The notes under the pieces: model-generated
Databases searched by the model: none
What the model was told of the DNA's origin: nothing
What the model saw: only the letters and a program-made list of their open reading frames with translations
NCBI RefSeq assembly: GCF_003525665.1
Contig: NZ_DQDX01000222.1
Span: 1-12,261 of the forward strand
Direction: 5' to 3'
DNA: 12,261 nt
Source of the DNA: Flavobacterium sp.
GTDB taxonomy: Bacteria > Bacteroidota > Bacteroidia > Flavobacteriales > Flavobacteriaceae
Shown here: positions 5,973 through 12,084 of the stretch, in pieces
Numbering within the stretch: position 1 is the stretch's first letter
Layout of the letters: every line of letters starts with the position of its first letter
Translations under genes and position numbers: made by a program

Positions 5973-6044
5973 TTATTTTGAATTTGATTAAAAAGAATAA
6001 CGTTAATTCGACGAAAACATTTTCCTTTTTTGCAGAAATAAAAT

Positions 6045-6052
6045 TATCTTTG
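6045..6052 (+). promoter_or_regulatory. -7 promoter box of the TerB-like gene
   Basis: TATCTTTG matches TAnnTTTG and ends 21 nt before the ATG at 6074. The box is part of a short direct repeat: TTTGCAGAA occurs at 6029-6037 and again at 6049-6057. Its position rejects the longer frame that begins at 5948. Confidence 0.6.
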
Positions 6053-6073
6053 CAGAATAAAACCAATATAATT

Positions 6074-6505
6074 ATGTCATTTTCAGATTTATTTGATAGC
6101 GAATTTAAAAGTAGAAATAAAGGTCATTTTTCGGCTATTGTTCGTGTTGCCATTGCCGATGGTGATATGAGTGTAGAAGAAAAAGAATTTTTAGATAAAC
6201 TTGCGGTACGATTAGAAATTTCGGCTGCTGAATATGAAGAAATTCTAGAAAACCCTTTAAAATACCCTATCAATCCACCTTATTTACATGCACAACGTTT
6301 AGAGCGTTTGTATGATTTATCTAGAATGGTTTATGTAGATCACGTACTTGGGCCAAAACAAAAAGAGATTTTAACAAAGTTTGCTCTTGCACTTGGATTT
6401 ACACCAGGAAACGTACCTTTCATTGTTGATAAAGCATTGTCTTTATTGATGTTGAATGTAGATTCTGATACATTTGTTTACGAAATGACACACATGAATA
6501 AATAA
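6074..6505 (+). CDS. TerB-domain protein
   Basis: A 143-residue soluble, mostly helical protein. Residues 20-60 match the first helices of the TerB/DjlA-type fold: FSAIVRVAIADGDMSVEEKEF, with the acidic loop ADGDMSVEE at 28-36. A second similar helix-loop-helix follows at 84-100 (RMVYVDHVLGPKQKEIL), as expected for this internally repeated all-helical domain. TerB-domain proteins may bind divalent metal at the acidic loops and are linked to tellurite resistance and envelope stress, but a stand-alone copy without other ter genes cannot be assigned a function. The start is taken at 6074 because of the promoter at 6045-6052; the 42 upstream codons are not family-like. It is followed by a terminator shared with the opposing kinase operon. 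Confidence 0.8.
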   Translation: MSFSDLFDSEFKSRNKGHFSAIVRVAIADGDMSVEEKEFLDKLAVRLEISAAEYEEILENPLKYPINPPYLHAQRLERLYDLSRMVYVDHVLGPKQKEILTKFALALGFTPGNVPFIVDKALSLLMLNVDSDTFVYEMTHMNK

Positions 6506-6527
6506 TTTTCAAAAAAAATTACAATAG

Positions 6528-6555
6528 AAAGTCTTGAGAAATCAGGGCTTTTTTT
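6528..6555. terminator. Bidirectional intrinsic terminator
   Basis: AAAGTCTTGA at 6528-6537 pairs with TCAGGGCTTT at 6542-6551 through 10 base pairs, two of them G-U when read on the plus strand, around a GAAA tetraloop. Seven T follow at 6549-6555 for the plus direction. On the minus strand the stem is followed by a T-rich tract ending in eight T (the A run at 6511-6518). It thus ends both the TerB gene and the GTPase-kinase operon, and overlaps the kinase stop codon. Confidence 0.85.
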
Positions 6556-7645
6556 ATTGGGCGATTTCGAAAGGTATAACCAATTCAAAAGTAGTTCCTT
6601 CACCTTCTTTTGTTTGATAATCAATTTGTCCATCCATAAGTTCAACTAATGTAGAAACAATTGACAATCCTAGACCTAAACCTTCAATTTTTTTAGAATT
6701 GTGTAGCTTTTTAAAACTTTGAAAAACATCTGATTTTTGAGCTACAACCATTCCTATTCCAGTATCTTTTACAAGAAATTGAAGTGTTAAAAAATCGGAA
6801 TCGCTATCTTTTACATTTATCTCGAAGGTAATGGTCCCTTTTTTAGTAAACTTAATAGAATTATCTAAAAGATTGATTAGAATTTGATTTAATCGAATTT
6901 TGTCACCAATTAATTCATCAGTTATATTGTCTTCAATAGCAACTTTAAATTCTAAGTTTTTTTCTTCAACTTTAGGTTTAATAACTGCAATTAAACTCTT
7001 AATTCCTTCACTCAAACTAAATTTTTCGTTCACAACTTTCATTTGCCCTGATTCGATTTTTGCTAAATCTATCAAATCTTGAACTAAATGGGTAATATGA
7101 TTATTGGTGTCTTTTAATAAGTTGACATACTCTAATTGTGATTCTGTAAGCTCTGTTTTTTCTAAATAACTTAAGAAAACTTTAAAACCCCACATTGGAG
7201 TTACTAAATCATGACTAACATTTGCCAAGAATTTATTTTTAAAATTTTTCTCAGATTGTAATTGTTGGTTTTTTATTTCGGCCAAATGAAAACTTAGAAC
7301 AGATTCATTTTTTTCTTGAGCTATACTTTGGAAATTATTGTAGTGTTCTGTAAAATCAACAAAAATCAAAAATGGATTTTCAATATTTGAGCCCGAATTG
7401 AAAATGATGTCAATAGTTTTTTCAACGCCTTGATAACCTATATGAATACAGCTAAATGTAAACTCGTTGTATTCTAAATCAATCAAAGAAATAATCGTTT
7501 CGAAAAAAGGATGAAAATCAGAAATTAAAGTTTGTTTCTGAAGAGTAAAAAGCAAATCATCGGATTGCAAAACAATTCCTTTCTTATCTAAAACTACAAT
7601 TTGAGTTTTATTATAGAGGTATTTATTTCTAATTTGCTCAAACAT
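6554..7645 (-). CDS. Soluble sensor histidine kinase
   Basis: A 363-residue kinase with no transmembrane segment or signal peptide. Residues 1-105 look like a PAS-type sensor (QIVVLDKKGIVLQSDD at 15-30, and the closing strand NPFLIFVDFTEH at 90-101). A helical linker at 106-137 leads to a HisKA domain with the H box FLANVSHDLVTP at 139-150. His145 is the phosphorylation site, and valine replaces the usual arginine or lysine of HDLRTP. The HATPase domain has the N box around Asn262 (NLLDNSIKFT at 258-267), the G1 box DTGIGM at 294-299 and the G2 box GLGLGLSI at 322-329. No receiver domain or response regulator gene is in the window. It overlaps the GTPase gene by 8 nt and is last in the operon, so its input is probably cytoplasmic, possibly the GTPase. 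Confidence 0.92.
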   Translation of the reverse strand: MFEQIRNKYLYNKTQIVVLDKKGIVLQSDDLLFTLQKQTLISDFHPFFETIISLIDLEYNEFTFSCIHIGYQGVEKTIDIIFNSGSNIENPFLIFVDFTEHYNNFQSIAQEKNESVLSFHLAEIKNQQLQSEKNFKNKFLANVSHDLVTPMWGFKVFLSYLEKTELTESQLEYVNLLKDTNNHITHLVQDLIDLAKIESGQMKVVNEKFSLSEGIKSLIAVIKPKVEEKNLEFKVAIEDNITDELIGDKIRLNQILINLLDNSIKFTKKGTITFEINVKDSDSDFLTLQFLVKDTGIGMVVAQKSDVFQSFKKLHNSKKIEGLGLGLSIVSTLVELMDGQIDYQTKEGEGTTFELVIPFEIAQ

Positions 7646-8132
7646 TTTTTACCATTTTGAGTCCAATTGTTTGAAACAAATTTTCAACTTCAATTCCTTC
7701 TTTGGCACTTGCAAAGTAGTCAATTGAAATGTTTTTTTCTTTCAATATGCTTTTAAATTTTTCGATATCAATTAAATCAGATTTATTTGAAACCGAAACT
7801 ATTTTAGCTGTAGGATACGTTGTTTTTAAAAAATCTACTTCTTCGTTATAGCGTTCATAGGTTTGTATTCGCGTTGGATCTATAACATAAATAAACCCTG
7901 AAGTTCCCAGAAGATAAGACGAGCGCACCTTTTGGATATCATCTTTCCCTTCAATATCCCAAATGATTAAAGTTAGATCTTCTTCGTCAATTTTGATTTC
8001 TTTTTTGAGAATATGAACACCAATAGTAACAATATAATTATCAGAAAACGTGTTTTGAACATATCTTCGCATCAAGGAAGATTTTCCAACACCAAAATGT
8101 CCTACTAAAACAACTTTTTTCGAACTATTCAT
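7638..8132 (-). CDS. Ras-like small GTPase (prokaryotic Rab-type)
   Basis: A 164-residue single-domain GTPase, the size of eukaryotic Ras and Rab proteins. All nucleotide-binding motifs are in order: P loop GHFGVGKS at 11-18, switch I Thr36 in YIVTIGV, switch II WDIEG at 58-62, guanine-specificity NKSD at 116-119 and SAK at 142-144. In switch II, WDTAGQ of Rab proteins is replaced by WDIEGK, so the position of the catalytic glutamine is Lys63. Intrinsic hydrolysis is therefore probably slow and may need a partner. There is no C-terminal cysteine or membrane helix. It overlaps the upstream longin-like gene by 8 nt and the downstream kinase gene by 8 nt, so the three products should be made together. 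Confidence 0.93.
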   Translation of the reverse strand: MNSSKKVVLVGHFGVGKSSLMRRYVQNTFSDNYIVTIGVHILKKEIKIDEEDLTLIIWDIEGKDDIQKVRSSYLLGTSGFIYVIDPTRIQTYERYNEEVDFLKTTYPTAKIVSVSNKSDLIDIEKFKSILKEKNISIDYFASAKEGIEVENLFQTIGLKMVKNV

Positions 8133-8928
8133 TTATAAATTCAGTTAATTTTATTGTAATTTGCTCTTTATCAATAGCATCTGTATTAATGTAAGAAGCT
8201 ATATCGAACAATTTATTTTCTATCTTATTTTTAAAAGTAGTATTAAATCCGCCTGAAATTACAACTGCAAAATAATAAGTAGTAAAATTTTGAATATGAA
8301 TTTCAAACAATTCGTATTGAATTGATTCTAAACTTTGTTGGTCTTTTTTGAAAGCATCTTCAACGAAACTTTTAATTGCGGTTAACATTCCGGCAATCAT
8401 ATCTTCATCGATACTTTCTTGTTTAGAACTACTTGAAATGATGATTCCTGAACCTTTTTCAATCACAAAAACTTGTTCAATTTTAGGTTCATTAAGTTCG
8501 GCAATGATCATATCTTGTTCAGAAACTCCTGTAAATTTCGATAAGACTTTTCGCTTTATTGCTTTGTAGGAAAGTGTTCTCTGAATTTGATAATTAATGT
8601 TATCCGACAAGACTTTCATCTCTTGTTGAATGTATTTTTTTATCATTTTACCAATAATTGGAAACAAAATTTCGACCACTTTATCTTGTGAATTTTTAAT
8701 TTCAGAGGATAATGCTTTGGTAATTGTTGGTCCAAGTTTTTCGGGAATTTCCTCCGTGTAGGCGTCTAATTTTTTATTGATAATACCATCTACTTTTTCC
8801 GAAAGTTTGTCGGGTGTATTGATAGTATCTTCAAGAGAATCTAATTTTTGTAGAATATTTTGCGCAAAATCTCTGTCCTCATTAAGAAGAAGTTCTTTGA
8901 GCTTAATTAATTTCTCTGAATCAGTCAT
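8125..8928 (-). CDS. Two-part protein with C-terminal longin/roadblock-like domain
   Basis: A 267-residue soluble protein. The first 60 residues are charged helix (KLKELLLNEDRDFAQ). Residues 66-120 form a helical block containing EILFPIIGKMIKKYIQ at 86-101. Residues 138-235 alternate strand and helix in the order of a longin or roadblock domain: strands EQVFVIEKGS and GIIISSS, a helix at about 174-193 (DEDMIAGMLTAIKSFVEDAF), and strands ELFEIHI and YYFAVVISGG. Longin and roadblock domains are known platforms for small GTPases, and the next gene encodes one, overlapping by 8 nt. From memory it resembles the N-terminal region of large bacterial OmpA-family proteins but lacks the OmpA domain. 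The product names carried by such relatives would mislead here. The domain call is by eye. Confidence 0.7.
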   Translation of the reverse strand: MTDSEKLIKLKELLLNEDRDFAQNILQKLDSLEDTINTPDKLSEKVDGIINKKLDAYTEEIPEKLGPTITKALSSEIKNSQDKVVEILFPIIGKMIKKYIQQEMKVLSDNINYQIQRTLSYKAIKRKVLSKFTGVSEQDMIIAELNEPKIEQVFVIEKGSGIIISSSSKQESIDEDMIAGMLTAIKSFVEDAFKKDQQSLESIQYELFEIHIQNFTTYYFAVVISGGFNTTFKNKIENKLFDIASYINTDAIDKEQITIKLTEFINE

Positions 8929-8937
8929 AATAATGAA

Positions 8938-9300
8938 TTAGTCCTTCATTATCTTTTCACCCATAGAAACTAGAAGTGTTCCAAGTAAATTTCTATCGAC
9001 TTTTTTGTGGTTCAATTCATCCGTTTTGTCATTCATACTGTTTTCTAAATCAGTAATTCTAATGTTTAAATCGGTAGCTAAATTATCGATAGTGCTGTTC
9101 AACTCTTTGCGAGTTTCTGCAATGAAATCTTCTAATTCTTCTTTTCTTTTTTCAATGTGATTTTTAATAGCCTGAAATTCCTGATCTATTTGCTGAATAT
9201 TTTCACCAAAAATCAGGTTTTTGATAGCTTCCAATCTTTGAGCAGATTCAAGCGGATTTACTGCTGCAACTTCAGTTTCTTTTGATTGATTTTTTGACAT
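8938..9300 (-). CDS. Small coiled-coil protein, first gene of the GTPase operon
   Basis: A 120-residue soluble protein. After a polar start, residues 19-31 (SAQRLEAIKNLIF) form a short amphipathic helix, then about 33-95 is a charged coiled coil rich in Glu, Lys, Ile and Leu. It ends with a separate helix, KVDRNLLGTLLVSMGEKI at 100-117. The Lys-x-Asp-Arg then Leu-rich ending recalls, from memory, small coiled-coil proteins encoded beside GTPase and OmpA-type genes in other phyla. I cannot name the family. The frame is open to 9372, but the -7 box at 9333-9340 lies inside that extension, so ATG 9300 is chosen. The next gene begins 9 nt after the stop, so the product is probably a scaffold for the GTPase-kinase system. 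Confidence 0.72.
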   Translation of the reverse strand: MSKNQSKETEVAAVNPLESAQRLEAIKNLIFGENIQQIDQEFQAIKNHIEKRKEELEDFIAETRKELNSTIDNLATDLNIRITDLENSMNDKTDELNHKKVDRNLLGTLLVSMGEKIMKD

Positions 9301-9332
9301 ATAAAATAGGTAGTTTTTTTGAAAAATATTTA

Positions 9333-9340
9333 CAAATTTA
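9333..9340 (-). promoter_or_regulatory. -7 promoter box of the GTPase-kinase operon
   Basis: On the minus strand TAAATTTG matches TAnnTTTG and ends 32 nt before the ATG at 9300. A TTTG lies 13 nt upstream of it (9354-9357), closer than usual. This appears to be the only promoter for the four genes down to 6554. Confidence 0.5.
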
Positions 9341-9366
9341 ATAATTTTTCTTTCAAAATCACTACT

Positions 9367-9384
9367 TTTCACTTGTTTGTGAAA
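9367..9384. other. Small inverted repeat after fbp, before the GTPase operon
   Basis: TTTCAC at 9367-9372 and GTGAAA at 9379-9384 are perfect complements around a 6-nt loop. It lies 15 nt after the fbp stop and 27 nt upstream of the -7 box of the next operon, so it may be a weak terminator or an operator. The following tract is not a clean T run, which weakens the terminator reading. Confidence 0.35.
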
Positions 9385-9398
9385 TTATACCGTTTATT

Positions 9399-10409
9399 CT
9401 ATACTAATGTAGCTTTCATAAACTCTTCTGCTTTCTCTACCATGTTGTAGCTTCCGCAGAAAAACGGAACGCGTTGGTGCAATTCTGTTGGTTCAATTTC
9501 CATAATTCTATTGAATCCATCTGATGCCTTTCCTCCTGCTTGTTCGGCAATAAAAGCCATCGGATTGCATTCGTATAGAAGTCTAAGTTTACCATTTGGA
9601 GCTTTAGAACTTGTAGGATAAATATAAATTCCGCCTTTAATCATGTTTCTATGAATGTCAGAAACTAAGCTTCCAATATATCTTGAAGTATAAGGACGAT
9701 CGCCTTCTTCTAGCTGACAATATTTGATATAATCTTTAACGCCTTGCGGAAAATGAACATAATTTCCTTCGTTTATAGAATAGATATTTCCGTCTTTAGA
9801 AAATTGCATGTTTGGATGTGAAAGGTAGAAAGTTCCAATCGCCGGATTTAATGTAAAACCATTCACACCATGACCTGTTGTGTAAACCAACATAGTCGAT
9901 GTTCCATAAATTACATAACCTGCAGCAACTTGATTCACTCCTTTTTGAAGAAAATCTTCGCTTTGAACTGGAGTTCCAATTGGCGTAACACGTCTAAAAA
10001 CCGAGAAAATTGTTCCTACAGAAACATTCACATCAATATTAGAAGAACCATCCAATGGATCCATTAAAACAACATATTTATTATTATGATTTTCATCAGA
10101 ACCTGCAACAGTAATAAAATCATCATTTTCTTCAGATGCAATTCCGCAAACAATTTCTCTATTAATTAAGGTTTGAATAAAAACTTCATTAGCATAAACA
10201 TCAAGTTTTTGTTGATCTTCGCCTTGAATGTTTTGTTCTCCGGCAGCTCCAACTATATCCACTAATCCAGCTTTATTTACTTTGTAATTCACAACTTTGG
10301 CTGCAAGTCGAATAGAGTTTATAATTCTTGATAATTCACCAGAAGAGTATTGAAAGGCATTTTGGTTCTCAATGATAAATTCACCTAATGTAGTATTGCG
10401 TGTTTCCAT
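9399..10409 (-). CDS. fbp: Class I fructose-1,6-bisphosphatase
   Basis: A 336-residue cytosolic enzyme that hydrolyses fructose-1,6-bisphosphate to fructose-6-phosphate, the committed step of gluconeogenesis. The metal and phosphate site is complete: DPLDGSSNID at 117-126 and the upstream acidic box ASEEND at 91-96. KLRLLYECNPMAFIAEQAGG near the C terminus is the substrate-binding and closing motif, and SRYIGSLVSDIHRNM is the sugar-binding strand. The usual class I length of 330-340 residues and N terminus METRNTTLGEF fit a start at 10409. The frame is open to 10457, but the probable -7 box at 10436-10443 lies in that extension. It is divergent from the M48 protease gene. Confidence 0.95.
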   Translation of the reverse strand: METRNTTLGEFIIENQNAFQYSSGELSRIINSIRLAAKVVNYKVNKAGLVDIVGAAGEQNIQGEDQQKLDVYANEVFIQTLINREIVCGIASEENDDFITVAGSDENHNNKYVVLMDPLDGSSNIDVNVSVGTIFSVFRRVTPIGTPVQSEDFLQKGVNQVAAGYVIYGTSTMLVYTTGHGVNGFTLNPAIGTFYLSHPNMQFSKDGNIYSINEGNYVHFPQGVKDYIKYCQLEEGDRPYTSRYIGSLVSDIHRNMIKGGIYIYPTSSKAPNGKLRLLYECNPMAFIAEQAGGKASDGFNRIMEIEPTELHQRVPFFCGSYNMVEKAEEFMKATLV

Positions 10410-10435
10410 TAACGAAATCGTTGTAGTTATTTTTG

Positions 10436-10443
10436 CAAATATC
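10436..10443 (-). promoter_or_regulatory. Probable -7 promoter box of fbp
   Basis: On the minus strand GATATTTG matches seven of eight positions of TAnnTTTG-like boxes if the first T is allowed to be G. It ends 26 nt before the fbp ATG at 10409, the spacing seen at other genes here. Confidence 0.35.
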
Positions 10444-10500
10444 GTATTTTTTCTCAAAAGATGAGTAATTTATACTACAAGTTTTTAATATAACTTACTT

Positions 10501-10508
10501 TATCTTTG
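10501..10508 (+). promoter_or_regulatory. -7 promoter box of the M48 protease gene
   Basis: TATCTTTG matches TAnnTTTG. It ends 3 nt before one possible ATG (10512) and 24 nt before the next (10533). The usual leader length at this locus and the signal peptide both favour 10533. Confidence 0.6.
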
Positions 10509-10532
10509 CCAATGAATAAAAAAATTAAAATC

Positions 10533-11393
10533 ATGAAATTAAATTTTAAATCTATAGCCTTTTGTTTATCGATAATTGGATTTTCCAATGCTAATGCTCA
10601 AATAAATCTTGGCGAAAAAGCGCTTGGTGCGTTACAAAGTGGTGTGGCAAGTTTTACATTTTCTAATGAAGATGCTGCAAAACTATCCAAAGAAGCAGTT
10701 GATAAAATGGATAAAGAAAATAAAGTTGCCGATGCAAAAGATGGATATACATTGCGTTTAAATAGAATTTTTGGCAAACATGCTTCTGAAAACGGATTGG
10801 CATTAAACTATAAAGTTTATTTAACTAAAGACATCAACGCCTTTGCAACTGCCGATGGAAGTGTAAGAGTTTACTCAGGCTTAATGGACATTATGGACGA
10901 TAATCAACTGCTTGCAGTAATTGGTCACGAAATTGGTCACGTTGCCAACGAAGATACCAAAGATGGTATGAAAGCAGCTTTAAGAAAAGACGCTTTAATT
11001 GGAGCTGTTTCTTCTCAATCAGATAAAATTGCTAAACTTACAGACAGCCAATTAGGTCAATTAGGAAGCGCAATGGTCGATAGTAAACACAGCAGAAAAC
11101 AAGAAACCGAAGCTGATACCTTCTCTTATAATTTCATGAAAAAACACGGTTATGATGTGAATGCAGTAGAATCGGCATTTGCACTTTTAGCCGCTCAAAG
11201 TGGCGGAACATCTGCAGATTTTTTAACTAAAATGATGAGTTCGCATCCTGATCCAAAAGACAGAGCTGAAAACGCTAAAAAAAGAGCTGTGAAGGATGGA
11301 TTATACAAAGCATACACTCAAAAAACCATCAACAATAGAGCAACTGTAACAAAAGCGCCTGCCAAGAAAAAAGTGGTTAAAAAGAAAAAATAA
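10533..11393 (+). CDS. Secreted M48-family zinc metalloprotease
   Basis: A 286-residue protein with a clear signal peptide: MKLNF, a hydrophobic core to about residue 18, and likely cleavage after ANA at 20-22. No lipobox cysteine is present, so it should be soluble in the periplasm. The zinc site is GHEIGHV at 131-137, with His132 and His136 as ligands and Glu133 catalytic; Glu193 in ETEAD is the third ligand. SHPDPKDRAENA near the end is also conserved in the YcaL/LoiP/Oma1-type M48 branch, which degrades misfolded envelope proteins. The last 14 residues are almost all Lys, Ala, Pro and Val (APAKKKVVKKKK), an unusual basic tail. ATG 10512 would add 7 residues. A terminator hairpin follows. 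Confidence 0.9.
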   Translation: MKLNFKSIAFCLSIIGFSNANAQINLGEKALGALQSGVASFTFSNEDAAKLSKEAVDKMDKENKVADAKDGYTLRLNRIFGKHASENGLALNYKVYLTKDINAFATADGSVRVYSGLMDIMDDNQLLAVIGHEIGHVANEDTKDGMKAALRKDALIGAVSSQSDKIAKLTDSQLGQLGSAMVDSKHSRKQETEADTFSYNFMKKHGYDVNAVESAFALLAAQSGGTSADFLTKMMSSHPDPKDRAENAKKRAVKDGLYKAYTQKTINNRATVTKAPAKKKVVKKKK

Positions 11394-11414
11394 ATTTAAT
11401 AAATTCAAATAATA

Positions 11415-11463
11415 AAATTCCAAATTCCAATGTTGCAGTTAGAATTTGGAATTTGTTTTTTTT
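11415..11463 (+). terminator. Intrinsic terminator made of dispersed repeat copy B
   Basis: AAATTCCAAATTC at 11415-11427 and GAATTTGGAATTT at 11442-11454 form a perfect 13-bp stem with a 14-nt loop, followed by eight T at 11456-11463. It lies 21 nt after the M48 stop and should end that transcript. The arm shares the core of the repeats at 2251-2286 and 12004-12059. Confidence 0.75.
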
Positions 11464-11492
11464 GTGTATTGCCATAGCAATTTGTATTTTTG
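11461..11492 (+). promoter_or_regulatory. Full -33/-7 promoter of the GNAT gene
   Basis: TTTG at 11461-11464 is followed after 20 nt by TATTTTTG at 11485-11492, a full match to the Bacteroidota promoter. The -33 box lies in the T run of the preceding terminator. The start codon is 18 nt downstream. Confidence 0.6.
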
Positions 11493-11510
11493 GAAAATAA
11501 ATTTTTTCAA

Positions 11511-11996
11511 ATGATCATACGTAAAGGAACTCAAAGCGACATGCCAGCGGTTTTAAATCTTATAAAGGAATTAGCTATTTTTGAAAAAGAACCAAATGCC
11601 GTAGTAATAACAGTTGATGATTTACTTCGTGACGGTTTTGGAGAATCACCTTTGTTTCATACATTTGTAGCAGAGGTTGACAATCAAATTATTGGTACTG
11701 CACTTTATTATTACCGATATTCTACCTGGAAAGGAAGAACAATTCACCTAGAAGATTTAATTGTAAAAGAAGAAAAACGCGGAACTGGAGCAGGATTTGC
11801 ACTTTACAGCGAAATCATAGCCCAAGGAAAACGTGACAATGTCAGAAGAGTTGAATGGAATGTACTCGACTGGAATACGCCAGCAATTGAATTCTATGAA
11901 AAAAGTGGTGCTAAAATCTTAGATGATTGGGCTGTTGTTCAAATGGATGAAACAGCTATTTCAAATTTTTTATTGAATTTGAAAAGCAAAAAATAA
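11511..11996 (+). CDS. GNAT-family N-acetyltransferase, diamine/spermidine acetyltransferase-like
   Basis: A 161-residue cytosolic acetyltransferase that should move acetyl from acetyl-CoA to an amine. Motif A is HLEDLIVKEEKRGTGAGFAL at 79-98, with the CoA pyrophosphate loop RGTGAG at 90-95. Motif B is VEWNVLDWNTPAIEFYEKSGAK at 114-135, with Tyr129 as likely general acid. The pairing of LEDLIV with VLDWNTPAIEFYEKSGA is the pattern of spermidine/spermine N1-acetyltransferases and relatives, so a polyamine or lysine-like substrate is plausible but not proven. A TTG at 11490 would add seven residues, but it lies inside the -7 box, so ATG 11511 is chosen. It sits between the M48 protease and aspartate kinase genes, flanked by repeat hairpins on both sides. 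Confidence 0.88.
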   Translation: MIIRKGTQSDMPAVLNLIKELAIFEKEPNAVVITVDDLLRDGFGESPLFHTFVAEVDNQIIGTALYYYRYSTWKGRTIHLEDLIVKEEKRGTGAGFALYSEIIAQGKRDNVRRVEWNVLDWNTPAIEFYEKSGAKILDDWAVVQMDETAISNFLLNLKSKK

Positions 11997-12003
11997 AAAA
12001 ATA

Positions 12004-12059
12004 AAATCCCAAATTCCAAAACGTAAACCGTTAAAAATCACAATTGGAATTTGGAATTT
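12004..12059. repeat. Dispersed inverted repeat, copy C, with nested hairpin
   Basis: AAATCCCAAATTCCAA at 12004-12019 pairs with TTGGAATTTGGAATTT at 12044-12059 over 16 positions with one C-A mismatch. Inside the 24-nt loop, AACG (12020-12023) can pair with CGTT (12029-12032). A further arm half, TTTGGAATTTAA, is repeated at 12067-12078. It separates the GNAT gene from aspartate kinase and may act as terminator or RNA-stabilising structure. Confidence 0.7.
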
Positions 12060-12084
12060 AAATAACTTTGGAATTTAATTAATT

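Noticed and set aside
5948..6073. N-terminal extension of the TerB-like frame by 42 codons
   Set aside because: It contains the -7 box at 6045-6052 and the palindrome at 5957-5972, and its residues do not look like the domain.
7638..8132. Assignment of the GTPase as MglA proper
   Set aside because: The switch II and P loop read like a Rab-type protein, and there is no separate small MglB gene, so only the broader Ras-like name is supported.
10410..10457. Sixteen-residue extension of fructose-1,6-bisphosphatase
   Set aside because: METRNTTLGEF is the usual start of the family, and the likely promoter box lies inside the extension.
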